64,000 nt of DNA from Streptomyces sp. NBC_01549 (lineage in GTDB: Bacteria; Actinomycetota; Actinomycetes; Streptomycetales; Streptomycetaceae), in assembly GCF_026339955.1 (NCBI RefSeq), contig NZ_JAPEPW010000003.1:496001-560000 (forward strand). The letters are read 5' to 3'. The notes under the pieces are model-generated. The model worked only from the letters and a program-made list of their open reading frames with translations, ran no database searches and had not been told where the DNA came from. Shown one piece after another: positions 8,510 to 17,136 of this stretch (positions are counted from its first letter, which is position 1; each line of letters starts with the position of its first letter). The translations under genes were made by a program, and so were the position numbers.

Positions 8510-9991
8510 CACGGCCCCGGCGTTGTTCGGTTGTGTCCGGCTTCGTGGTAGTTGATCAGATGCCGTAGACGGCGAAGGCGTCGTTGTGGTTGAGGAGATC
8601 GCGGCGGGCGTGGGCGATGTTGGCTCGTCCGGCCAGGCGGAGCGTGCTGATGCCCAGGTTGCGGAAGCTGGCCAGTGCTCGGGGTGCGGTGCCGGTCCTG
8701 ACCTGGGAGTTGTCCTCATGGAAGGTGACGTCCCGCACCCAGTGGATCTTGTTTTCTATGGACCAGTGGACCCTCTCGTAGTGGTTGAGGTGAGCGGGGC
8801 CTGCGAGGTGGGCGGGCAGGCTGGTGACGCCGAAGACGATCTCCTTCCCGGTCCAGGTTCCGTCGAGGCCGCCGGTGTCACGGCGCAGGCGGAAGACCTG
8901 TCCCGCGCCGGGGAAGAGGGCGTCGTCGGCTTGGGCGGTGCGGATCGTGCGACGCTCGGTGCGCCCGTGCCCACGGTCGTCCTCGGCCTCGGTGGTCTCG
9001 GTCCACTCGGCGTCGGTACCGGCCAGCAGCGCCTGGGCGGCGGCGCGGGCCAGCGGCTGGTTCCCCTTCAGGATCAGGACGTAGTGGGCGTCGAGCCGGT
9101 CCGTGATCAGGTGGGCGGTCTTCTTCGTGGTGTGCAGGGCGTCCAGGGTGAACACCCGGCCGGACAAGGCGAGTTGGGCCAGCAGCATGCGGGCCGCCTC
9201 GCCCTCGCCGCGCTTGTCCGGAACCTGCCTCTGGCCGAGGACCGCGCCGCTGGCGTGGTCGACCGCCCCGACCAGGAAGACCCGCCCCGATTCGGTGCGG
9301 GCGCCGGTCAGGGCCTTGCCGTCGAGAGCCGCAGCGGGCAGCAGCCCGGCCGGCGCCGGGTGTTCCACGGCCCGCTGGGCGGCGCGGCGCTGTTCGCGCT
9401 CGATGGGCCCCGGGGTGTCCGGGACCTCGGGCGTCGGTGCCTTTCCGGTCGCGACGTCGGTGACGTATGCGCAGGTCGCCGCGTCCAGCACGTCGGCATC
9501 CAGGTCGGCGAGCACGCGGCGGAAGGTGCGCTCGCTGGGCACAAGGTACTGGCCGGCCAGCGGGTCGTACCGGGCGCCGAGGCGGGCCAGTTTGACCTGC
9601 GGGGCGCGGGCGGACCACTGCCAGATCGCGGTCATGGAGTCACCACCGACCACCAGCGTCGCGCACGCGGCCAGCACCAGGATCACCACCAGGGGATGCC
9701 GCCGCCCACGCTCCGCACGCCGGTCAGGGACCTGCCGCAACCTGCTGACCAGCGCGGATTCCACTGCCACAGGGTCGGCGGCGAGCTCGGCCTCCCACAG
9801 CGCGAGATCGGTGAGCTGGCCAAGGACAGGGCTGATCAGGGAGGATGCGGACACGAGCGCGGCTCCTGAGACGATCTTCTGGCGTAGGAACCTGAAAGAT
9901 CATCAGAGGCCGCGCTCGTCTGGCAACTCGCACCCCTCCCCCTGGGCAAACGACCCAAAACCCATCAAAGATCAACTACGCCGGGGCCGTG
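8510..9991 (-). mobile_element. ISAs1-family element inside the IS4 transposase gene
   Basis: The terminal inverted repeats read CACGGCCCCGGCGT from both ends. A perfect 10-bp direct repeat GTGGGGCGGG flanks the element (8500-8509 and 9992-10001). It is 1482 bp with one intact transposase. It sits about 40 bp before the original stop of the IS4 transposase. Confidence 0.85.
8556..9854 (-). CDS. ISAs1-family transposase
   Basis: A 432-residue protein. The N-terminal domain has RHPLVVILVLAACATLVVGG, followed by the ISAs1 catalytic core: LPAAALDGKALTGARTESG (first Asp), VFTLDALHTTKKTAHLI (second Asp), YVLILKGNQP and YERVHWSIENKIHWVRDVTF (Glu region). Complete and in frame. Confidence 0.88.
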   Translation of the reverse strand: MSASSLISPVLGQLTDLALWEAELAADPVAVESALVSRLRQVPDRRAERGRRHPLVVILVLAACATLVVGGDSMTAIWQWSARAPQVKLARLGARYDPLAGQYLVPSERTFRRVLADLDADVLDAATCAYVTDVATGKAPTPEVPDTPGPIEREQRRAAQRAVEHPAPAGLLPAAALDGKALTGARTESGRVFLVGAVDHASGAVLGQRQVPDKRGEGEAARMLLAQLALSGRVFTLDALHTTKKTAHLITDRLDAHYVLILKGNQPLARAAAQALLAGTDAEWTETTEAEDDRGHGRTERRTIRTAQADDALFPGAGQVFRLRRDTGGLDGTWTGKEIVFGVTSLPAHLAGPAHLNHYERVHWSIENKIHWVRDVTFHEDNSQVRTGTAPRALASFRNLGISTLRLAGRANIAHARRDLLNHNDAFAVYGI

Positions 9992-11630
9992 GTGGGGCGG
10001 GTGGTTGCGGTGAGCGCCATTCCGGCTGGAGCGCGTAGAGCCCGCGTCCGGTCCGGCTCAGGATTCCCTCCGTGACCCAGTGGCCCAGCTGTGCGCAGAG
10101 ACTTCGGTAGTGCTCCATGCCTAGGGCGTCGGCGATCTCTTTGAGGCTCCATGCTCGCTGGTCGTCGGTGCGAAGAAGTTGCAGCGTGCGGTCGCGTCGG
10201 CCCTGGCGTCCGGAGACAGGCGGTGTCGCAGGGGTATTTGTGTCCGTCGTGGGCGTGCTGGGATGCGCCGCGTAGATCGCGATCGTGAGGTGGGTCATGT
10301 TCTGGCTGGTCAGCGGGCGCGCGTCGGCGGCGTGGCCCGGGTAGCGGGAGAGCGCGGACTTCACCTTGCGGGCGCTGATGCGGGTGCGGCGCTTGGGCAG
10401 TAGGGCGGCCAGGGCTGCTTGGGCGCTGACGCCTGGGCCGGGGGTGCCGGGCAGGACGCTCTCGGCGGTGATCAGCTGGTCCCGGGCGGCCTCGAGGGCG
10501 ACGGTGAAGCTCACGCGGTCGGGATTGACGCCGGTGGTGGTCTCGGCGGCTTCAGTCATGGCGCGTCGCAGGATTTGGTAAAGGGTGGGCTGGGCCCAGA
10601 GTTCCTGGGCGATGCCCAAGGGGTCGCACGAGCGTAGGACGAGGCCGTCGAGGAGGGTGTGGCGCAGGGCGTAGAAGGCGGACTCGACTTCCCAGCGCTC
10701 GTGGTAGAGACGGACCAGGGTGGCTGCTGGGTCGGTGCGGTGGTCCAGCAGTGTGGTGGCCAGCAGGTAGCGGTTGGTGATGCGCTGCTCGTCGTCGCAG
10801 GTCACGGTGATGTCGGCCTCGACGACGCGGAGGGTGTGGCTGTTGATGCGGGTGAGGAATGAGCCGTCGGGCAGGGTGGCCATGACCGCTGGGGTGCGTC
10901 GTCCGTTGAGACGGATCAGCAGTTGGGCGCCGGTGTCGGCGACCCGGGTGAGGAAGTCGTTGGAATCGAAGCCGCGGTCGGCCAGCAGGAGCATGTCCTC
11001 GCTGAGCAGGGGCAGCAGTCGCACCGCGTAGCCGGCCTCACCGCAGTTGGTCGGGCCGAACGCCGCGCCGAGCAGAGCGCGGGTACCGGTTTCACACAAG
11101 GCCATCAGTCGCAGCATGGGGTAGCCGTCCCAGCCGTTCGGGCGCAGGATCTTGCCCAGCCAGCCGACCACGCGTGGCTGGTCGGGGGCCTTGATGGAGC
11201 TGCAGCCGTCCAGCGCGACGGTCCGCCAACGCCGGTAGCAGACCCCGGGCGTGGTCGGCCGGGCCACCGGTCCGGCCAGTGTCTCGAACAGCAGCTTCAG
11301 CGGAGCCGGGCCCAGCCTGCGGCGCAGATCCCGCAGGGCCTTCTCCGAGGGCCGCTTCACATTCAACGGCCGTAGTCCAGCCACGAGTTTGTCCCAGACC
11401 CGGGCATAGCCCAGCGAGGGGAACAGGACCAGAGCGAGCAGGAAGTACACCCCGACCCGCGAGGGCAGCCGCCGTAGCCGCTGCTCGACGGTACGGGTCC
11501 GTACCAGCACGTCATCGACGAGCTCAAAAGGCACATGCTGGGTCAGCTCACCCAGATGCCCCGGTGCGAAGACGCCTTCGGCGACGGTGACGACACGGGT
11601 GAACACTGCGGTGGCCCAATGACGTGACAA
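9972..11630 (-). CDS. IS4-family transposase, C-terminal tail replaced
   Basis: A 552-residue protein, probably from TTG 11630. It has the N-terminal DUF4372-like region (FELVDDVLVRTRTVEQRLRR), the DDE core (TVALDGCSSIKAPDQ; LLADRGFDSNDFL; YHERWEVESAFYALRHTLLD, the Y-(2)-R-(3)-E-(6)-K/R signature of IS4), then a Pro/Thr-rich linker and a small HTH-like end. ISAs1 insertion changed the original end from PPAKMTGLPHLSTT (stop at 8460) to PPRPRRS. The catalytic part is untouched, but the element now carries 4 kb of extra DNA. Confidence 0.85.
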   Translation of the reverse strand: MSRHWATAVFTRVVTVAEGVFAPGHLGELTQHVPFELVDDVLVRTRTVEQRLRRLPSRVGVYFLLALVLFPSLGYARVWDKLVAGLRPLNVKRPSEKALRDLRRRLGPAPLKLLFETLAGPVARPTTPGVCYRRWRTVALDGCSSIKAPDQPRVVGWLGKILRPNGWDGYPMLRLMALCETGTRALLGAAFGPTNCGEAGYAVRLLPLLSEDMLLLADRGFDSNDFLTRVADTGAQLLIRLNGRRTPAVMATLPDGSFLTRINSHTLRVVEADITVTCDDEQRITNRYLLATTLLDHRTDPAATLVRLYHERWEVESAFYALRHTLLDGLVLRSCDPLGIAQELWAQPTLYQILRRAMTEAAETTTGVNPDRVSFTVALEAARDQLITAESVLPGTPGPGVSAQAALAALLPKRRTRISARKVKSALSRYPGHAADARPLTSQNMTHLTIAIYAAHPSTPTTDTNTPATPPVSGRQGRRDRTLQLLRTDDQRAWSLKEIADALGMEHYRSLCAQLGHWVTEGILSRTGRGLYALQPEWRSPQPPAPPRPRRS

Positions 11631-11987
11631 TGGGACCTCTCGTAGGGCAGCAAGACCTTGGTCGGTTTACTGCTTCTACCAGCGGTCCCGTTCTGCTTCC
11701 CGGAGCCGCACCAATGCCGGGAAGATCAAGTGGACAAGCCCATCCACCGCCCACTGACCTTGTCGGATTAGCTTCGGGTGGTCTGGGGTGGGGGTCAGTC
11801 CGGTCTCGGTGAGGCAGCCGTCGACCTCGATTCTTCCGAGGGCTGGCGGCGGCAGTGTGAGCGGCTGACTGCCTGATATGTCCCGTGCCGTGTCGGGACT
11901 GGCCGTCGCGTGACGCTGCGGGGCGTCGGGTTCCACGGGCCCGAGGGTGGTGCGGTCCTCTCGTTGTTGTCGGGTGGTGGCCGGCCG
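11631..11987. other. IS4/IS1380 junction; no clear gene
   Basis: This is the upstream part of the IS4 element followed by the 3' flank of the IS1380 transposase. A minus frame ending LVHLIFPALVRLREAERDRW might be a remnant of another protein but is not recognisable. Confidence 0.3.
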
Positions 11988-13448
11988 TCAGGTGAGGGCC
12001 GGAAGCTGGTGAGCGCGCTGCCAGGCGGTGGCGAACGCTGCCCCCCAGGGCCAGGTGCGGTCGAGGTGCAGGGTGCGCCGGCGGGCGTGGGAGGTGAGCC
12101 GGGCGGGCAGGTGGTACAGCTTCCTGCGGATCGTCTCCGGTTCGGCGGCGGCGAGTGCGGGCTCGTCGTGCAGGAGGAGGAGCCGGGTCCAGGCGTCGAG
12201 GTCGGCGGCGAGCGTGGCGGCCAGCACCCAGGCCATGTTGAGCTGCCAGGACTTCGAGGGCAGCAGCCCGAGGCCGACCCGCTTGATCGCTTTGACACGG
12301 TCCTCGACCTCGGCGTGATCACGGTAGAGGGCGTCGACGAACCACACCTGCCCGGAGCCCGGGGCCCCGGAGAGCCCTTGGCGGGCGGGGATGTTCGTGG
12401 CGACGATCTGGTAGCGCCAGCCGGTGCGCTTCTCGAACGCGGTCAGCTTCTTCGTATCCCGCCGCGAGGGCTTGACCCGGCGCACGATCAGCCGCATCCC
12501 GGCCGGCCAGCCGGTCAGGTCACGGACCCCGGTCAGCTCGGCGACCTGGTAGGACACCCATTCCCCATCGGGTCCCTTGATCTCGTGGAGTTGGCCGTCC
12601 TGCCGCAGTGCGGCCGTCCACACGTTCTCGGGCAGCAGCGCGATGGCCCGCTCGTCCGTGGCGTTGATGGCCCAGCCGGTCACCCAGCGCACCCGGCGCC
12701 GGCTGGTGGTCAGACTCTGGAGATGGTCCAGGACCTCGTGGCTGAAGGCCGCGCCGTCGATCCGCACCAGCAGCTTCGACCACAGCGGGAGCGGGAGCTG
12801 CCGAAACGCCGAGGCCAGGACGCTCTTGTGGTCGGCGACATCGTTCGGTGGCGCGTTGCCGGGCCGCAGCAGCATGGCGACGCACTCACGGGTGTTGGCC
12901 ACCCACGCCCCCAGCGGCATGTGACCGAAGGTCCCCTTGAAGGTGCCCGCCGCGCCTTCCTTGCGGCTGGTGCAGGTCACGATGGTCGCATCCAGGTCCA
13001 GGACGTACCAGCCGGTCAGCTCCCGGCCGCACACCGAGATCCAGGGGAAACCGCCGGGCCGCAGGGCGAGCAGCGTCCACACCACGCGGCGTATCGCGGC
13101 ACGGGCGCGTTCCACCCTGGCCGCGACCGGGGCGTCGATCGCGGCCAGGGCGCGGCGCAGGGTGCTGTCCGAAACCGGGCGCGGGAACACCGCACGCCAG
13201 TGGTACTGGAGTTGCTCGGCCTCCAGGACGTTCGTCGCGCCGAGCACGATCGCACAGGCCAGCTGGACCAGCGCCATGCCCCGGTCCCGCCAGCCCGGCC
13301 CGGTGCCCTTCGGCAACGCCGCACTCAGCGCGGCGGCCAGGCCGACGCGGTCGGCGACCTTCCGCAGCAGCACCACGCCCGCGTGGCCGATCAGGTTCTT
13401 GCCGTCGGCCCGCACGGCAAGCCGGTGATCCCATTCGGTAACCTGCAC
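11988..13448 (-). CDS. IS1380-family transposase
   Basis: A 486-residue protein starting MQVTEWDHRLAVRADGKNLI. It shows the IS1380 pattern: WYVLDLDATIVTCTSRKEGA (first Asp), KLLVRIDGAAFSHEVLDHLQ (second Asp), and a C-terminal catalytic Glu region VWFVDALYRDHAEVEDRVKA. Complete and in frame. Inverted arms GGGTGCCTC (13454-13462) and GAGGCACCC (13509-13517) upstream may belong to the element end; exact ends were not resolved. Confidence 0.85.
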   Translation of the reverse strand: MQVTEWDHRLAVRADGKNLIGHAGVVLLRKVADRVGLAAALSAALPKGTGPGWRDRGMALVQLACAIVLGATNVLEAEQLQYHWRAVFPRPVSDSTLRRALAAIDAPVAARVERARAAIRRVVWTLLALRPGGFPWISVCGRELTGWYVLDLDATIVTCTSRKEGAAGTFKGTFGHMPLGAWVANTRECVAMLLRPGNAPPNDVADHKSVLASAFRQLPLPLWSKLLVRIDGAAFSHEVLDHLQSLTTSRRRVRWVTGWAINATDERAIALLPENVWTAALRQDGQLHEIKGPDGEWVSYQVAELTGVRDLTGWPAGMRLIVRRVKPSRRDTKKLTAFEKRTGWRYQIVATNIPARQGLSGAPGSGQVWFVDALYRDHAEVEDRVKAIKRVGLGLLPSKSWQLNMAWVLAATLAADLDAWTRLLLLHDEPALAAAEPETIRRKLYHLPARLTSHARRRTLHLDRTWPWGAAFATAWQRAHQLPALT

Positions 13449-13533
13449 CTGTTGGGTGCCTCTTCTCCGCGACGTTCTTGATCTCAGCAGTCAGATCATC
13501 GCAGGTGGGAGGCACCCTTCTTCTGCCGGGACG

Positions 13534-14587
13534 TCAGATCACTTTCATAGCTGAATACATGAGGTCGATGAGTTCGGGATGGCGCTGGATGTGGGCGAGG
13601 CCGCGGCGGAGGGTGCGGGTGAGGTGGTCGGGATCGGCGAATGCAGTGTTAGCCATCGGCCCTCGCCGTAACAGGGACCAGACGCCTTCCACCGGATTCA
13701 AGTCCGGACTGTAGGAAGGAAGTTGGATGACCGTGAGCCAGTCGTGGCCGGCGGCGTACGCGCGCAGTCCGGCGGTGCGATGAGTGTTCAGATTGTCCCA
13801 GACAACGATGATCGGGGCGCCGAGTTGCAAGTGGGCACGAACCAGGAGGTCGCGGTAGTCCTGCCAGGCGAAGCTCTTGCGTGCGCCTTTGAGGAGCGAG
13901 TGGAAGCGGGGCCGGTAGATCAGCCGGGACCGTTCGCCCGGCCGGTAGCAGCACATCGCGGCGACCGAGATCCGTCGCCGAGACCGTCCCCGCACTCGCA
14001 CCACGGGAGTCTGTCCGCGCCGGCCCCACGTGCGGGCGCGTGGCGGCGTCATCGCGAACCCGGCCTCGTCCTCGAAGACGATCCAGGTATCGAGCGCCGC
14101 CGCGGTCCTTCCACCCGCGGCCACACGTCCTTCTTCCAGAGCTCGACCGCGTGTTCGTCACGTTCCAGCGCGCGACGGGTCGGGCTCTGCCAGGACCAGC
14201 ATGGCGGTGCAGGAGCCGCCACACACCCGCGATCGAGCAACTGACCTTGAACTGGCGGCCGATCAGCATTCTGACGCGATCCAGCGTCCACCGCTGGTCT
14301 TCCCAGCCATGCGCGGCCGGACCTTTGGCCAGCTCCTTTTCCAGCAGGGCGAACCGTTCATCCGACACCTTCGGCCGATTGGCGGGTCCCTTCGACTTCA
14401 GACCCTCCATGCCGCCCTCGCGCCAGGCCCGGCGCCATTGCTCCACCGAACGCTCGCTCACCCGCAGGTCTTTGGCGATGTCCGAGGTCCTGTCACCTCG
14501 TACGAACCTCTGCCCGGCTTCCAGCCGGATCCCTTCACGCGCAGCCCGCCGCCCAGCAGTCAGGCCCCCACCATCCGCATACCGCAT
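13534..14587 (-). pseudogene. IS630-family transposase with frameshifts
   Basis: The N-terminal winged-helix part (MRYADGGGLTAGRRAAREGI ... SERSVEQWRRAWREGGMEGL) runs to LLHRH. A missing G near 14195 then moves the sense to a second frame (WSWQSPTRRALERDEHAVEL WKKDVWPRVEG), and a second change near 14100 leads into the DDE part: WIVFEDEAGFAMTPPRARTW, IIVVWDNLNTHRTAGLRAYA and LPSYSPDLNPVEGVW, ending at 13534. The second shift may be the ordinary two-ORF layout of this family; the first looks like a lesion. Confidence 0.75.
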
Positions 14588-14667
14588 AGCACCGGCATAC
14601 CGCAGGGATCACCCAACGTCACCACCCGAAGGCAACCCGAAAAGGTCAGTAACTACGCGGCCTTGCT

Positions 14668-14795
14668 CTTAAAAGAGGGGGATTCCAGCCCGTACGGGCT
14701 GAGGTTCACGGACGCTCGACCCTCTGGGGGGTGTCGTCCCTCCGGCACCGGCTGATCGCCGGAGGCGGGGAATTCCGCCCTGCCCTGCCGCGACG
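14668..14795 (-). ncRNA. probable omega RNA / right-end structure of a TnpB element
   Basis: The 3' part of tnpB and its flank fold into successive hairpins on the minus strand: GGCGGAATTCCCCGCC, a CCGGCGATCAGCCGG stem, CAGCCCGTACGGGCTG and the terminal stem half CCCCCTCTTTTAAG. TnpB nucleases are guided by an RNA from exactly this overlap and its flank. Here the last hairpin is interrupted at 14675/8436 by the IS4 nest. The RNA is inferred from position and structure. Confidence 0.5.
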
Positions 14796-15955
14796 TTGTG
14801 TGCTGCGTTCTCGTCGGCGTTGCAGGTGAAGCCGCAGGATACGCAGACGAACTCGGCTTGGCTCTTGCGCGAGTTCTTCTCGATCCATCCGCATGCGGAG
14901 CAACGCAGACTCGTGTACGGGGCGGGGATGTCCTCGACGCGGCCGGGGACCTTCTCGCCGGTCCGCCGGCGCAGAAGGCCCCAACCCTGAGCAAGGACAG
15001 CCCGGTTCAGCCCGGCCTTCTGCCGCACGCGCGTGCCGGGCCGCTCGATGGTCCCTTTCGCCGAGGCGGTCATGTTCCTGATGTTCAGCTTCTCGAACCG
15101 CACCAGGCCGTAGGACCGGGCGAGCATCGTCGATGTCTTCTAGCACCAGTCCTTGCGCCGGTCGGCCTCACGTGCCTTCAGTCTGGCGACCCTGGCGTAC
15201 TCGACGGTCTTGGCGGCGCTGTCCTTCGGGGCGCGCGCTGCCCGGCGCTGGTGCTTGCGGATCTGCGCGCGTTCCCTGACCGTGAGCTGGGGGCAGTTCA
15301 GCCTGCGGCCGTCGGACAGGGCGGCGGTGATCTTCACGCCCCGGTCGATCCCGATGACCTCGCCCGTTTTCGGGGCCGGGACCGGCTCGGGGACGATGGC
15401 GAACGCGATATGCCACTGACCGTTCCTGAAAGTGACGCGGAAGGTTTTCGCCCGGGGCAGCCCGGAACGGGTGAGGCGGAAGCGGACCCAGCCGCAGCCC
15501 GGCACCTTCACCTGCGCCCACCGGCGGTTGAGCCTGTCCACCACCACCGAGCGGCTCATGACCTGCTTGCCGGTCCTGGCGTTCAGCTTCGGTGAGCCGT
15601 CCGCCTCGAACTCGGGCACCCGGTCGGTCCCGATGACGCGGAAGCCCTCGTGCACGTGCTTCTTGCGCCAGGTCGGCTCACCGAACCCGGACATGAACCG
15701 GGCGTTCTTGGCCCTGGCGAAGTCCTTCAGCGCCTGCTGCTGGACATCGGCGTTGCCCGCGCCAAGCCATGCGTTGTCACGCCGGGCCTCGGTGAGCTGG
15801 CGGCACTGCTCGGCGAAACCGGGCGCCGACGTCCGGCCCGGCTTCCATTGCACGTGCTGCTCAACCGCGAGGTTCCACACGTACCGGGCGTGCGCGCAGT
15901 GTCCGAGCATGATGCTCGCCTGCTCACTCGTCGGATACATACGGAAGCGTGACAT
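14669..15955 (-). pseudogene. tnpB: TnpB (IS200/IS605 family) with an in-frame amber stop
   Basis: ATG 15955 (MSRFRMYPTSEQASIMLGHC) opens a TnpB protein with the N-terminal HTH-like part, the RuvC-I Asp in GEVIGIDRGVKITAAL, the RuvC-II Glu in LVRFEKLNIRNM, a four-Cys zinc finger (RCSACGWIEK ... VCVSCGF) and the last RuvC Asp in NADENAAHN. The frame has one TAG at 15140-15142 (WC-stop-KTSTMLARSYGL); the same frame continues after it, so a single nonsense change, probably of a Glu codon, splits it. A companion TnpA is not present. The split and the interrupted terminal hairpin make activity unlikely unless the stop is suppressed. Confidence 0.85.
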
Positions 15956-16241
15956 ACCGTCATCGTATCGGCGCGATGAGTGTCGTTTCGTCTTCTTCCG
16001 AAGACCTGCCCGACGGCTGGTCACTCACGTTGCCGCGGACCGGCGGTCTTTCAACTGCCCGGCTGTCACACCTGCTTGAGGCCGGCCCCGACGCCGTCTC
16101 TCCCGAGACGCCTCATCACCCTGGCGGCGATCAGGCGTCCCCTGCCCCGCCACGCGGGAGCGGGTATTCACCCCGGCCCTCAAGGACCGGGCACCCTGCC
16201 CGAAAGCAAGGTGGAGGTCGGGGCCGGGCAACGGGGCCGAG
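15956..16241. other. left flank of the TnpB element; no gene seen
   Basis: This stretch upstream of tnpB probably includes the left end of the TnpB element. Only GC-driven frames are present and the exact end was not identified. Confidence 0.3.
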
Positions 16242-16416
16242 GTGCACGGGACTCTCGACCCCGTCCTCTTCGGCAGACCCGGATGGGCGGCCCTTCCGCA
16301 CAACTGCGATGCCCCGCTCGCAACGCCCCAGGGCACCGACAGCATGCGGGCGGGCCGCATCACCGCCACTATGGCCGCCGCAGAGCTACGGACATACGTG
16401 TGTCTCCGTCCGAGTG
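16242..16416 (+). pseudogene. 5' piece of a methyltransferase-like gene cut by IS3
   Basis: The frame ending ...TMAAAELRTYVCLRPS joins across the IS3 element (with its GTG repeat removed) to GDRRRAGAEDQYWRARFEQ at 19306. The continuity of sense supports one original gene. Upstream residues are not recognisable and the true start is unknown. Confidence 0.4.
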
Positions 16417-16485
16417 TGAGGTTCCCCCGAGATGCGGAAGATGGTGACAGAGGGTCAGATGGTTCTCATGAGAGGAACATCGACC

Positions 16486-16794
16486 ATGGCTGCACCCAGG
16501 AAGTACTCGTTGGAGTTGTGTGAGCGTGCGGTGCGGATGTACCGCACCACGGACCCGAAGCCGCAGATCAAGAAGCTGGCCGTCGACCTCGGCGTGCACC
16601 CTGAGGCCCTGCGCGGGTGGATCCGGCAGGCCGAGGCGGACGCAGGCGAGCGCGACGACCGCCTCACCACCGACGAACGCGCCGAGCTGGCGGCCTTGCG
16701 CAAGGAGAACGTCCAGCTCAAGCGCGCGAACGAAGTCCTGCGGACCGCCTCGGCGTTTTTCGCGGCGCAACTCGACCCGACCCGGCCCAGGTGA
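16486..16794 (+). CDS. IS3-family transposase OrfA
   Basis: From ATG 16486 (MAAPRKYSLELCERAVRMYR) the protein has the IS3 OrfA HTH (IKKLAVDLGVHPEALRGWI) and a leucine-zipper-like tail (ELAALRKENVQLKRANEVLR). It is 102 residues. Near its end, GCG TTT TTC GCG (16753-16764) is a T-rich slippery site where a -1 shift would give the OrfAB fusion. Intact, although its partner is destroyed. Confidence 0.85.
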   Translation: MAAPRKYSLELCERAVRMYRTTDPKPQIKKLAVDLGVHPEALRGWIRQAEADAGERDDRLTTDERAELAALRKENVQLKRANEVLRTASAFFAAQLDPTRPR

Positions 16795-17136
16795 CCGCGC
16801 TCGTCGACGAGCATCCGCACCTGGGAGTCGAGTGCGTACTTCGGGAACTGCACATCGCCTCCTCCACCTACTACCGCTGGCGCCGCGCCGAGACGGAGCC
16901 CTGCGAGCGGCGGCGGCGCGACGTTGAGTTGACTGAACAGATCAAGGAGATCCACACCGAGTCTGGCGGCATCTACGGGTCGCCACGCGTGCACGCCATG
17001 CTGAAACGCGAGGGCGTCCACGTGGGCCGCAAGCGGGTCGAGCGGTTGATGCGCGAGGCCGATCTGGCGGGTCTCAGCCCGCGCCTCAAGGGCTTCACGC
17101 GCCGCGATCCCAAGGCCACGCTCGCCCCGGACCTAG

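Larger units (their letters stand above)
8446..14665. mobile_element. IS4-family element swollen by nested IS elements
   Basis: The outer ends are 15-bp inverted repeats CAAGGCCGCGTAGTT (8446-8460) and AACTACGCGGCCTTG (14651-14665), flanked by a perfect 10-bp direct repeat CTCTTAAAAG (8436-8445 and 14666-14675), as expected for IS4. Inside are the IS4 transposase, an ISAs1 element near its 3' end, an IS1380 transposase and an IS630 pseudogene. Removing the nest and one repeat joins the two halves of a TnpB-element terminal hairpin. Confidence 0.75.

Noticed and set aside
8586..9869. 427-residue plus frame over the ISAs1 transposase
   Set aside because: Mirror of a recognised transposase; no domain sense.
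11910..13481. 523-residue plus frame over IS1380
   Set aside because: Antisense shadow; low-complexity Gly/His/Pro/Arg composition.
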